Below are positions 30,508 to 41,770 of a DNA stretch of 64,000 bases, one piece after another. Source of the DNA: Eupeodes corollae (taxonomy: Eukaryota; Arthropoda; Insecta; Diptera; Syrphidae); assembly GCF_945859685.1 (NCBI RefSeq), contig NC_079147.1, positions 99,688,315-99,752,314 of the forward strand, written 5' to 3'. The notes under the pieces are model-generated. The model saw nothing but the letters and a program-made list of their open reading frames with translations, made no database searches and was not told where the DNA came from. A program made the position numbers and the translations under genes. Positions within the stretch are counted from its first letter, which is position 1, and every line of letters starts with the position of its first letter.

Positions 30508-32826
30508 ATGTGCTGTGGTTCAAGAGCAGCTATTCACGGTGGTGCCGCCGCCGCCACCGTCTCCGGTACGAGAGTCTTTTCGAGGAATATATTTTTAAAA
30601 GTAATACTTTTTGCACTGATCGTTTTTCGAGTCGTTAATTCGCAAACTACAACAACGCCAGCAGAAAAAACAACTTCAAAATACACCACAACGGAAATTT
30701 CACCAAGGTCAATAACCAATGATAAACCTCTTTTCTGTAAGTCAGAACCTTTCAAAAATGGGACCTTACGCTGGAATCAGGCCGAAGTCGGAACGGCAGC
30801 CATAACTAATATACCCTGTCTGCAACGAAATGGACTTCCGCTCACTCGAAAATGTCAGTTTGATAGTTTCTCGCAGCCACTTTGGGAGGACATTTCTACA
30901 AAGTCAATCGATTGCTTAGAACTGACCCGTCAAAAGCTGATAACTAAAGTTCTGATGAACTTGGAGCGACTGGCATTTGTTGAGAATAGCACAGCGCCTG
31001 CAGAAGCAGTTAGGCTTTTGAAACGGAATCTCAGAGCGAAGAACATCAAACTGATTCCGACTGACATACATTTCGCTTGTAGAATTGTCAAACAAGCTGT
31101 GGAACGTGCAAAATCAGCTGATCTATGTTTGACATTGCTTGGCATGTACAACGGCCTCATGGGAGTCGATAGGGAAGTTCTTCGGGCGTCGACAGTATTC
31201 AATTCTACAAACAAATTGGTTGCCAGTTTTGAATCTTGCGTCGATGGAACTTATCGAGAGAGAAGCAGTGCTCGTTCGGAGGAGCGTGTCGAAATGCTCG
31301 AACTTGGTGAATTGGGTGTTAGAGCACATTTGGCACAGAATTTGAGTGTTTTTCTCATAGATCCCAATGTAGCTAACGTCTCGGGAATAGCACTATATGA
31401 TCAACCATTGAGTAATAATCTTGGTTCGAAGATGTTCCGAGAGGAATTCGGGGACTTCTATTATCGCTTTCTGTACTCCAACGAATCCGTTACTAATTTG
31501 CTTATGGACAAAGGACTCCAGGTAGCATCGTTCTTCCCCTATGATTTGTGGAGGAATTTAACGCAGAACCTATCCCATCCTGGTTTTGTTATCATAAAAG
31601 TCTATTCCAGTGATGTCCTCTTTCTGCAGCCTTCACTCCGAACCGATCGGAAAGTGTTTAGTAAAATCGCCTCAGTCACCATACCAGGGGTAAGTGGATC
31701 ATTCGATGGATTTCTTCCGGTGATATTCAGAAACACTGGTCCATCTGTCAGTCATCCAGAAACTGGATGTGGATATTGGAATTACGAAACCTGGTTGAGT
31801 GATGGCATTGTGGTGCTCGAGAAACGCGGAGACCTTGTAGCTTGTGGAACACACCATATGACCCAATTTTCCTATCTCATTGGGGGAGATTATCGCTTTG
31901 CGGACTTTTCTGAGAGTGTTGTAATAACCAAACTTCATCTGCGAGCCTTGGACATCATCACTCTCATCGGTTGCACCCTGTCAGTTATTGGACTGTTGGG
32001 AATTTTCATAACCAGCATTCTTTTCAAATCCTGGCGCTCGAAAGCGTCCTCGAAAGTCCTTCTGCATTTGTGCACAGCGATGATATGTCAAATGGCCATT
32101 TTCTGTTTCGTCAATACCAACGACATGACCGAACAGTTGGTGGAGGACCGAGACTACATTGGATGTGTTGCAGTGGGAGCTCTTTTGCAATACTTCGTGC
32201 TGGTTCAGTTCATTTGGATGCTGCTTATTGCTTTCTTCCAGTTCCAACGCTACGTTCAAGTATTCGGCTCAAAGCCCAAACATTTTGTGTTGAAATCAGC
32301 CATAATCGGTTGGGGGGTACCAATAATCCCGCCAGCCATTCTCATTGCCGTTGATCGTTCATCATACATTCCGGACTTTGAAAACGATAAATCCCTGATG
32401 TGCTATCCCTCGGGACATGGTTTGCACCTGGGCGTCGTACTTCCAGTCACCCTGATCATAATGGCCAACTTTATTATCTTCGTGATGGTCTTCTGGAACA
32501 TCAGCCACACCATGGAATCATCGTCGTCAAAGGTCATTGAGAAGAAGAAAATTTTGCGTCAGATTCGGCTTTTGATCATGATGTTTTTCCTCTTCGGCTT
32601 CTCGTGGATATTTGGACTGTTGGCTGCAATGGAGGCGGGCTTGGTATTTTCGTATCTCTTTTGTTTGACTGCCACTTTGGAGGGATTTGTGTTGTTTGTG
32701 TATTTTGTTCTGCTCGATCCAACAACCAGAAAATTGTGGTCAGAATTGTTTGGCAAAGATAAAGACAAGTTAAGGGAATCAGAGACTGTTAAGTTGAGAT
32801 CAGGAACAAATACAACGAGTGGTTGA
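30508..32826 (+). CDS. Adhesion G-protein-coupled receptor (CG11318/CG15556-like)
   Basis: Intronless frame of 772 aa. Residues ~1-46 contain a hydrophobic stretch (FLKVILFALIVFRVVNS) that looks like a signal peptide. A Thr-rich stalk follows. A four-cysteine hormone-receptor-like module spans ~75-138 (FCKSEP...C...KCQF...IDCLE). The next ~280 residues match a GAIN-type region with several N-x-S/T sites. A GPS motif follows at ~415-455: CGYWNYETWL, DLVACGTHHMTQFSYL, with cleavage expected before Thr in HMT. Seven membrane segments run from ~478 to ~735. The intracellular tail is short (~35 aa). It would act at the plasma membrane as a self-cleaving adhesion receptor. Closest known group by layout: Drosophila CG11318 (mayo) and CG15556; I cannot choose between them. 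The ATG context CCACAACATG is favourable. Confidence 0.93.
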   Translation: MCCGSRAAIHGGAAAATVSGTRVFSRNIFLKVILFALIVFRVVNSQTTTTPAEKTTSKYTTTEISPRSITNDKPLFCKSEPFKNGTLRWNQAEVGTAAITNIPCLQRNGLPLTRKCQFDSFSQPLWEDISTKSIDCLELTRQKLITKVLMNLERLAFVENSTAPAEAVRLLKRNLRAKNIKLIPTDIHFACRIVKQAVERAKSADLCLTLLGMYNGLMGVDREVLRASTVFNSTNKLVASFESCVDGTYRERSSARSEERVEMLELGELGVRAHLAQNLSVFLIDPNVANVSGIALYDQPLSNNLGSKMFREEFGDFYYRFLYSNESVTNLLMDKGLQVASFFPYDLWRNLTQNLSHPGFVIIKVYSSDVLFLQPSLRTDRKVFSKIASVTIPGVSGSFDGFLPVIFRNTGPSVSHPETGCGYWNYETWLSDGIVVLEKRGDLVACGTHHMTQFSYLIGGDYRFADFSESVVITKLHLRALDIITLIGCTLSVIGLLGIFITSILFKSWRSKASSKVLLHLCTAMICQMAIFCFVNTNDMTEQLVEDRDYIGCVAVGALLQYFVLVQFIWMLLIAFFQFQRYVQVFGSKPKHFVLKSAIIGWGVPIIPPAILIAVDRSSYIPDFENDKSLMCYPSGHGLHLGVVLPVTLIIMANFIIFVMVFWNISHTMESSSSKVIEKKKILRQIRLLIMMFFLFGFSWIFGLLAAMEAGLVFSYLFCLTATLEGFVLFVYFVLLDPTTRKLWSELFGKDKDKLRESETVKLRSGTNTTSG

Positions 32827-32950
32827 GAAAATTGATATCATGATCAATATTGAGATTATATCGAATATGAATTTCTATTAATATTATATTTATTAAATGC
32901 ACGTGTAGTTTCCTTTTAAGTCAAATCAATGTTTATTATCGTTTTTGAAA

Positions 32951-32956
32951 AATAAA
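32951..32956 (+). terminator. Poly(A) signal of the receptor gene
   Basis: AATAAA 125 bp after the stop codon, followed by T-rich DNA; the only canonical hexamer in the first 150 bp downstream. Confidence 0.6.
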
Positions 32957-32959
32957 TGT

Positions 32960-34690
32960 TTTAATTTATTATAAAGTTGTTTGCGTAAGTGTTATTTTTA
33001 GGAAATCAATGAATTACTTTTTTATTGGAAAAATAAGAATGTGTAGCAGTGGAATTGAATATTGTTTATGGTAAGTTTAATTTTGTGATTTTGAAAGTCG
33101 TCAGAATATTAGAATTTTAGAAAAGAATTAGATTCTTAGTTTTTGAAGCTATTTTAAATTAAAAAAGACTGCAACTGATATAAGTTCACTTTTATTTAAA
33201 GTTTGAAAACTCGTTTCTTTTGCTTTTTGAATAGTCTGCTATTTGGCAAACAGTCACCTTTGAAACTGTAATTTTTTGACGTTTGACAAAATAAAATTAC
33301 GCCATGACTAATACAACCAATACGATGCAGCTATACTTTAAATTCTTATGGTGAACATTTCATAGTGAAAGTTTGTAAAACTCAAACCCTTGTGAGTGGT
33401 TAAAGATTAATAGGGAATATTAGTGCCGTACTTCACAATGTTGAAACAAATCCAGATTTGTCAATTTCTTGTCTGTCTTTAGAATTATGTACTCCAAAAA
33501 TTAACACTACAGCGTATTTTGAATAAAGACTATAAGGTTTTGAGACTTTTAAAGAACAGGTAACACAAGAACTCAAGTCATTCGATCGGTGCCATAAAAT
33601 AAAGCCAACAAAGTGAAAGACGACCAAAATATTTTTGGAAATAAGACCAACTTATTTTTACGATGTGTATAGAGTTAGAGTTATGTTTCAACTTGCAACA
33701 TTTTAATTAATACAATTCTTGAAAGTTGACCTTATGTCCCTTGGCAATATTTTACGTTAAAGTTGACACAGCTTATTGGATCCTTAAAATGCATCAAAAT
33801 GATCCAAATTTTTATCGAGATGATCATAAGGTTCTTTTTTACTTCGGAGGCAACGTTTATTAACAGAATTGTCCAAGACTTGGAACTTGGAAAACCCAGT
33901 AATGATTGTTTTACAGGATTCCATCTTCAAAGTTTTATTCATTTTGGGCTAAGTTTTGTGAAAACAAATTTGGAAGATATTGGTTTAAATGGCACTGAAA
34001 AGCATACGTAAGCTAAGGTAAGAATTTAAACAATATCAACTTGAACTTTTTGAAGACCTAGGTGGAAGAAAATCTACCACAAAAGATTAGTGATTTATAA
34101 AATTTAACAAAATTGGTATTAGAAAATTATTATTTCATTGAAAACAAGCATAAACTAATGTTTAAAAATAGCTGCTTACAAAATAATTGAGAGGCGTAAA
34201 GTCAGATATACAAATAGGCTACTTACCAGGACCATTTCTTGACATAAAGCTATTACCAAATTCATTTTGTAATAAAATAATTTATATGGTCTCAGTGTGT
34301 TAAGTTTTGTCGTCTTTTTGATGTCAAATGCAGTCACAGCTGCTTCTTCTTCATTTGAATAACGGTCCACATTTGTCTTAAAGTTTAGAATATGAAAATG
34401 ATAGGAAAAAACAGAGTTGGGTTAAACATTACACATTCTTGATGTGCGGTTGAAAAATTAATCTCTTTACTTGAAAGTTCGTCTAAAATTAAGCTTAAGG
34501 GTAAACTGGTAAGCACTATTGGAAGTGTTGGCATTCTGACTGAATTATTTGAGGAGGGGAATGCAAGTTTCTAATTCGACAGAACACTGTTTGTAAAAAT
34601 ATCGATAAATATACGAAAGGTATGAAACATTGCGGCGATGTTCGAGTGATGTAATTTTTTCGGTTTTAGTTCTATCACCTATCATTTTTT
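32960..34690. other. No gene recognised
   Basis: AT-rich DNA downstream of the receptor gene. Chance frames only (for example 33763-34011 plus and 34176-34370 minus). Confidence 0.4.
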
Positions 34691-35560
34691 AAGCCCTTTC
34701 TTAAAACCTATTTAAAAGACTTAAACTTGTTTTAGGGGCCCAATTGCCCAAATATGTAAGTTACATTTAAGTTTTGGACGAATGAAGGTTTTGTAAATCA
34801 GAATGAGTGACAAATTTCTTTTACCGCCGGAGAAATGCTAAGCACCTAGAAACATTTTTACCAATGTCGAATATACGATAATTCCATGAGAGGTAATCTG
34901 TGATAGTGTCACCTGGGGTGGGTTACGCCTTAACGACAGAAGACAAAATTGAGTTTTTGAAGCATTCAATTCTACACAGTTAATAGTTGCAATTTGGACA
35001 ATGCTGTCGAGATCGGAATTTATTGGGGCTGCCGTTGTAGTTTCACATCCAAAACGACAAGGATGTGAATATAGAAATGAATCTTTAAAGCTGAGAGTAT
35101 GACAGTTTAATGGATTAAAAATGAAAGACAAGAGATTGATTATGAATATAAGGTCAAAACCTGGGAAACACCAGCATTTATTTTATGAATTTCAGACTTG
35201 AAACCATCCAATACAATATTTTGTATTGAACGGTTAGAAAGGTAGTTTCTAGTCCAAAGAAGAAGATATTCATCAATACCAAAAGCACGCATTCGCTTGA
35301 GTTAAGGGAGCGAACTCTGCCAAATGCATTTGAAATAATAATGCAATAATATTACTTTCTCCAAAACGAGGGAAAGATTTGTTAAACTGTTCGGTTAGAT
35401 AAACTATCAAAACACCGGTGGACCTATTGCAACGAAGGCCATATTGCCGGTCATTAAGAAGCTTTCTATCTTCCAGATATTTGTTAAGGTTGTAATCAAT
35501 TGAAATTTCAAAAATGGCACATGTCGGATTTTGTCAAATACGTTTTTTTTTTATACCAAT
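34690..35560 (-). mobile_element. Non-LTR RT relic, 'VLDGFKSE' family, copy 1
   Basis: Minus strand reads KYLEDRKLLNDRQYGLRCNR near 35500. Then come RMRAFGIDEYLLLWTRNYLS near 35290, NRSIQNIVLDGFKSEIHKIN, AGVSQV near 35170, and INSDLDSIVQ then VELNASKTQFCLLSLRR near 34930. FIRPKLKCNLHIWA lies near 34750. This is the RT palm and thumb of the LINE family also seen at 40, 48 and 53 kb on the plus strand. The catalytic F-A-D-D box is lost. Many shifts. Confidence 0.75.
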
Positions 35561-36383
35561 TTGAAGTAAATGCTTGTTTACGCCCATTAAGTTCGAAAAC
35601 AGCTCATCTCTACTATTAACGTCATCGGCTGTACATAAACAAAATGAAATGTATGCACTAGTTTGAAAAATAACCATTTTTTTCAATCTCTAAACATTTT
35701 AAATATTCAATTAGTGCTTCCATGAACTGGCAAAGAAGGGACGTGAGTACCTACTATCGGACGACAGTTTTAGGAATAGAAAGATTCGCCTTTTTTAGGG
35801 ACAGACTGAACGATGATGTTTTCCATCTATTCGGAAAGAGACCTACGGATAAGGGAAGATGGAAAGGCTTTCGGTTTGCCAGCGTTGAAGAACACTTTTT
35901 CAGAACAACATGAAAGATATGTCAATGTTTTTCAGTACTCTTGCAACTGCACTAGTGCGAAAGAAGATTCGTCCTCTAAAATCGTTTACGCTCTCAAAAA
36001 CAGGAGGACTCATGACACTCACTGCTAACGTCGAATTTACATCAAACTATGCTGTAAGCAAACTCGCTTTATCAATCAAGCTTACAGAGGGAGTGTCAAC
36101 ATGGACAAGCGTTATAACCGAGGATAACGTGATATTTCCAACATTTTTACAAGTGATCAGAAGTTATTACTACCTTTGGGACATTGTATTATTTTGTGTC
36201 GTAATTTCTGGTCTTGCAAAAATTTGATGCGTCGAATTAGAGCGCTGCTGGTCTTTCTTAAGCTTATTCCGGTAGCTATTCCTAAGTGGGGTTGGCTTTA
36301 TAACAGATTGTATTGTTTTTGTTGAAAAAATGGTATGCGTACTCCGGTAAATTTTTTAAAGAGCTTTAACATTTTACATGTTG
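35561..36383. other. Unassigned, weakly coding-like
   Basis: Overlapping plus-strand frames at 35722-35913, 35813-36028 and 35910-36227 look like one decayed coding sequence split by shifts. No domain is recognisable and it has no match elsewhere in the window. It may be an old mobile-element relic. Confidence 0.3.
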
Positions 36384-36397
36384 AAAGCCATAGAGTA

Positions 36398-36661
36398 CCG
36401 GTGGGGTGGGGCGCTTTGGACTTTCATGCCAGAAGTCTTGGGTTCACTCCCTGCCTGTGCCACCTGAAGTTTCTTTCACGAGTACTGCCTCTCTTTCGAG
36501 GAATTGACAAATCCTCCATAAGTAATTCTTGTCACGAAAAGTACTTTCTCAAATTAGCCGTTTGGATTCGGCTTAAAACTGAAGGTCCCCTCTATTTTTG
36601 ACAACATTACTTGTACACAGGCCCTAGTTCTCAACGGACTGTTGTGCCACCTAATTGAAAT
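36398..36661 (+). mobile_element. tRNA-headed SINE, copy 4
   Basis: Head starts CCGGTGGGGTGGGGCGC, then the degenerate B box GGTTCACTCCC, the body (GAATTGACAAATCCTCC, AAAAGTACTTTCTCAAATTA) and the tail GGACTGTTGTGCCACCTAAT. Flanked by a 14-bp duplication with one mismatch: AAAGCCATAGAGTA (36384-36397) and AAAGTCATAGAGTA (36662-36675). Confidence 0.92.
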
Positions 36662-36675
36662 AAAGTCATAGAGTA

Positions 36676-38330
36676 AAATGTAAAAATAACTTTAAAAGCA
36701 TCTCAACATAAAGGAGTTTATATTTTGTCGAAATACAATTGTGTCTTACAGAATTTCTTAAATGACAATACTTTAGGTACCTATCAATTGAAAAAAAGAT
36801 TTACTAACAAAAAATGTTAAGTCCACTGCTATGTTTTAATACGTCAGAATTAATGGTAATATTACTATTCGTCATAAGTTCAAGGCAACCACTTAATATT
36901 TTTTATCTTATCTAAATACAAATAAATACACTTTGATTAATTTGGATAATGGGCAAGATTATTAAATTATAACCGATATATTCTTCTGACAAATTTACTA
37001 TATACACTTTACTTTTTATCAGAAATGATAAGCATAAGTGGTAGGTACATAATGTATTGGTAATATCACGTCATAATTTCCATTAGAAATGTTTGTTTTT
37101 GTTTTATTATCAATTTATCAATTTATCAATATATCAATATAAAGCTTCTATTCATTTCGGTAAGCTATTTGAAAGCATATCAATCGAATTGCATTCAGAT
37201 GGGATTTTTGTTAAACTTTAAGTACAGGTACTTTATAACTTCTAGATACTATTATTGTTTCATTTTCTGTTAAAATAAATAGTTATTGGATTTGGTCTCA
37301 AGGCATGTATCTATTTCAATGTTAACCTATTGATTGTATGCTCAATTTTTAAAGAAAATACCATTTTTTAAAGTTTTTTTCAAGAGCTATTTAAGTTAGT
37401 ATTCTTGCAAAACCATTTTATCAAATATTAGATAAGGGATTTGGCCTTTGAATCATTATGAGGGGCGATAGTGAGTCATTTACTAAAATTTTAACTTGTG
37501 TAGATTGTTTTTTTAAGAAGTAGGGTAGGACTGGGTAAGTTGGACACAACCTTTCTACGAGTATATATCAGTACGTAATTCAGACTCATATCTAATGGTT
37601 TTTCTACAAAGAGGTATTATTTGGATATTTAGAGCATTTCTTAAGAATAATCAAGGAATGCGTATTGCATTCTAATAAACAAGATATGATATTAAACTAC
37701 GGAAGTTAAAAAAGAATTTTACTTTGGCACAGTTTTTACGTGATACGTTATTATTAACTGGGTATTATGTTTGAAATTGTATACAGTTTTAACTTAATAA
37801 ATAGTATAAAGTGTTTTTATTTTGTGTCCAAGACGATTTGGTTGGAGCCTTCAGCTTGCCGGTGGGATTTTAGGCTTTTTCACATGCGTTTTTCAATTTC
37901 AAACCTCGATAACTTTTTTCCTATAAGGTATAACCAAAAGAATGATAAACCAAAACATCAAGACATCAATTTGTCTATCCATTATTAAAAATAATCGCCC
38001 TAAAAGTAAATGAAGTACGATTTGAGTTATTTTACAAAATTTGACTAGAAGGAGAAGAAAAAAGAACGGATGTCTTTTGCCGATAGAACGGGTAAATATA
38101 TCACTTTTCCTGGAAAGGCCTGATAGTTTATCGCGATGGAATGAGTTGGAACTCAGCCACCTGTTTTCAAGAACAAACTCATTGAAAAATCTCTGGATAG
38201 AGTATTGACAAAAATTGAAAGTAAAGAGGTGAGGAGCCCGATGGAGCTTTCAAATCAAAAGGGCTTTTTTATTAAAGTCTTATATTGAAGGAACATTGCA
38301 ATCCATCATTTCTGCAGAAAACTGATAGAT
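36676..38330. other. No gene recognised
   Basis: AT-rich with a run of ATCAATTTATCAAT-type repetition near 37110-37140. No motif in the short frame at 37767-37988. Confidence 0.4.
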
Positions 38331-39510
38331 TGTAGACATTCTCTCCAGCTGAGTTATTGGAACTAATCCGGGCAAGCGAGAATTTCAACCCCAAAACGCT
38401 TAGAACTCCAAACACTAATCTAGTTCATGAAGATCAAATTATTGTTGTTATAACGAGAATAAGTATTTCTTCTGCTATGCTGATGATCTGGACTTATTGA
38501 TTGCGGGACAGTTCGTCAACTTGTTTAGCGAAATCACCACCGTGATTGGTTGAAATCACGGCGATGGCTCTGAAGAAAGTTGGCAGCTGGGCAACGAACA
38601 ATGGATTAGGTGTTTATCAGAGCAAAATTGAATTAATGCTCTTTACGACCACAACTATAATTCTTGCCTTCACCCTACCACGAATTAACAAGGTTACGAA
38701 GACTTCCATTTCCATTTACGCCTGTAGACAAACTTTTGGTAAAAAGTGGGGTCTTTAATCGAAGATGATTTGGTGGAAGTACAAAGTCGTTAAACGGCCT
38801 ACTTTGTCTTATGGATTGATTCTGAGGTGGCCTGCGCCTAACAAGAAATACAATATCAAAAAATTAAGGACGGTTTAAGGAATAGGTAGTGTCGGCACTA
38901 CATGATACCTTTGATCCTGCCTCACAGATACTTTAAATTTCATTCTGCACCTCCTACTAGTAGGCCTACATATATCAAGTATTTACTACATTGCAGCGGG
39001 CTAAGACTTAGAGAATCAAATTGTTGGTCTTCCAAATCCTATGGACTTTGATACCACTATCTTTTCTGACGGGTCAGAGATGGAGAGTGGATTTTGTCGG
39101 GAATCTTTTCTTTTTTTTCCTTAAATGTCTTTAAGGGTTTTCAGTGCAATGTACTCAAATCAAATTCAAACCAAAATAGAAACACGTCTATCTTTTCTGC
39201 ACTGACAACCAGGTGGCTATCAATTCAGCCAAAATATTCTCTAAACTTATCTAACAATGTCGGGATGAACACTCCAGTGTCAAAATCAACTTCCGTATCA
39301 CTCTTATTTGAGTTCCAGTTCAATTTTTCTTACATAATCCAACGTCGGGTGGAACAGTCTACCTTCCTTAACAATATTGTTTTAAGTTATCTCCCACTGG
39401 CTATCAAGGTTTCCCTCAGTCACAAGCCAGTCAGAAAATATTTCTATAATGTCAACAGCCACAAATGCTGGTTCGGCATTTTATACTTCCTGATCAAATG
39501 GCTGCTCTAA
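38330..39510 (+). mobile_element. LINE relic with RT and RNase H remnants
   Basis: Plus strand reads FCYADDLDLLIAGQF at about 38472-38520 (RT catalytic box). Next is LKKVGSWATNNGLGVYQSKI near 38560-38620, the thumb region with W-x-x-x-N-G-L. Around 39055-39090 TTIFSDGSEMESGF follows, the first strand of an RNase H domain, where T-D-G-S is usual. Downstream frames to 39510 carry no clear motif but stay partly open. An RT followed by RNase H points to the I/R1/LOA group. Broken by stops. Confidence 0.65.
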
Positions 39511-40079
39511 AAATGGGAAGATTCAAGTGTCCTTTTTCATTTGGATTTCAGCACGCAGCCACAAAGTGTTGAAGTTTCACTAGATTAATTTGAATTTCAA
39601 GAGGTTTTATTAGAACTATACAAGTGCGAACTGAAATACCAAATGTGTTTCTCACAACTCGTTTTGCTTTCGAGAGGCTATAAACATACATCTTCTTTTT
39701 TGTATATGTAGTTAAAAAGGAAGCAGAAACAATGACCTTGGGCTTTTAAGCCAAGCTTTGTTAAAGTTTGATGAAGAAAAAACAGTCGGGTCTGCTTCAG
39801 ATTTGTGGGCTCCAAAGCTAACCATAACAAATTTGTAACTTGCATCAAAAACTGAACTAAGCCTTTCAAAGTCTGGCCTAATGCTTAATCATTTCCATGT
39901 TACTCCATCTTACCGTTGCTTTTCCCAATCCCAAAAAAAAATCGAAAAGATGGCAGAATCAACTTCATTTCACAGAAGGAACAAATGATAACGAATGACG
40001 AAACAAATTCTTCAAATAGAAACTTCAAAGTGGCATTTAATTGAACGACGTTAAAAAGCGAATCTTTGATTTGATTAAC
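39511..40079. other. No gene recognised
   Basis: No convincing motif. The minus-strand frame at 39678-39869 is probably chance. Confidence 0.35.
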
Positions 40080-41400
40080 GACCGATTGTATTAACGTCCA
40101 TTCTTTCCAAGAACATGGAAACGCTGATCAATTATCAGCTCATGAAATATCTCGAAGATTGAAAGCCAGATGACCAACAGTGCGGCTTTCGCAGCAATAC
40201 TTCCACTGGTGGTCTCATTTTACATCTCAATGAACAGTAGGGCAAATCTTTACATCGTTTTGAAGAAACTTCATATTTCGAAAGCATTTTATAGGGTTTG
40301 ACATCAGATTCTCTCATCGAAAATGCGTGCTTTCAGTTTTCTATGCTATGCTTCATTGGATTAGTAACTGCCTTTCTAATCTTTTAATACAAGTGGTATT
40401 GGATGAGTTCAAGTCCGAAAACCACAAAATAAATGCGGGCTCTGTTCTATCTCTAAAACTCTTTCTAATGTTTATTAATGATCTCCTGTCTGCAAATTCT
40501 AATCTAATAAATTGTTCCACTGACAATAGTACTCTTAACTTTCCATAGTTGTTTTGAGACTCACATCCACCTTTCTTCGTATGTAGAACTGCAACGACAA
40601 AATATGCTAAACTCATTGAATTTTGAACTAAACAACATTGCCAAATCTGAAATAAAAACCGAGTGCAATTTATTGCTTCAAAATGCTGTCTTGTATCGTT
40701 ATCCGAGATATAACCCCTTTGTCGCTAACCATGGATGCCACTCGCATCAATGAGATTGAACAATAACATCGGTGCTTTAGCCGAAAATTCCCCAAGGTGT
40801 TTGGGTATCCTTAGGCGATGCTAGACATTTATTTTTCACCCCGTCTGATCAAGCTGTTATCTACGAGACTTATATACCGTCCGAAGCTAGGGTATAACTC
40901 CTAACTATGGTCTGCAACTTACTTAAGTCTCTTGGACAGTATTGAACGTAAAACATTTAAATTGATGATATTATCACCATAAAATCATTTACTTCAATTG
41001 AACATGGTCGAAACGTTCCTTGCCTAACAGTTTTTAATCGTTATTGTAAAGTTTTATGCTCTAGAGAAACAGAACCATTCAAACCCTCAAACAGTTCAAC
41101 CGTAATTTTCGCGATAGAAATGCTCATCAGATCCCAACTTCAGTCGTACTTCAAATACAGAGATTTGTTCTTTAGCCGTACTTCCCGAATGTGGATGGCT
41201 CTTCAACACTCTGTCTTTCCCATTTATTGCATGATTCAGGAATTCAAAACAAAAACAAAACCAAAGAGGAATACGTTGAGCGTTCCTGTAGTTTCAGAGA
41301 CCCACACGAAAATTCTGCTTTTTAACTTAGTTTCGGAGGTAAAAATGGGGCTCATCACTCAAGATGATTCTTTGATGAAATTTGGATCATGTTGACCCGA
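40080..41400 (+). mobile_element. Non-LTR RT relic, 'VLDGFKSE' family, copy 2
   Basis: Plus-strand pieces of the same family as 34.7 kb: LIQVVLDEFKSENHKINAGS near 40385-40440, LFLMFINDLLSANSNLINCS near 40465-40515, and TDNSTLNF, the decayed F-A-D-D-S-T-L box, near 40520. Further on come the weak KCLGILRRC-type area (40790-40830) and YRDLFFSRTSRMWMALQHS near 41155-41215 then VFPIYCMIQEF, the conserved C-terminal signature shared with the 53-kb copy. The catalytic aspartates are gone. Multiple shifts. Confidence 0.75.
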
Positions 41401-41599
41401 ACAGCGAATTTACATTGCATAAGATTGACCGACTTGAGTTCTTTTATAAAGCGAAGCTGAAGAGCATTAAGACTGAAGTCCTTAAATAAGATTTAACAAT
41501 TTTTATGTTAGCATGTAGTATTTCATAAGCAATGAAAATTATAAGCTGTATGGTCACATTTCTAAAACTCGAAGTACATTACTTCATTATAACCTCTCA

Positions 41600-41770
41600 A
41601 AGTTCTTTATAAATACAGTCTGAACCGCAACAGGGAAAGTAAATGCGTCTGCACCATAAAGCAGGACTCTGTCATTTGCAGACTTTAAATCGATGAATAG
41701 ACGTTTGTTTTCCACTTAAAGTTCCTGGGTGTGTGCATTCAAGCCAAAAGTATTGCGTGCAATAAAAAAA
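41600..41770 (-). mobile_element. RTE-type LINE scrap with internal deletion
   Basis: Minus-strand match to two separate parts of the long RTE copy joined together. GCGTCTGCACCATAAAGCAGGACT (41646-41669; compare the ATGCTTCTGCACCG area near 20055) is followed at once by GTCATTTGCAGACTTTAAAT then CGATGAATAGACG (compare the FKAAYD coding area near 20727-20755). Confidence 0.6.

Noticed and set aside
31971..32354. 127-codon frame within the receptor gene
   Set aside because: Out-of-frame shadow of the seven-membrane-segment region; no motif of its own.
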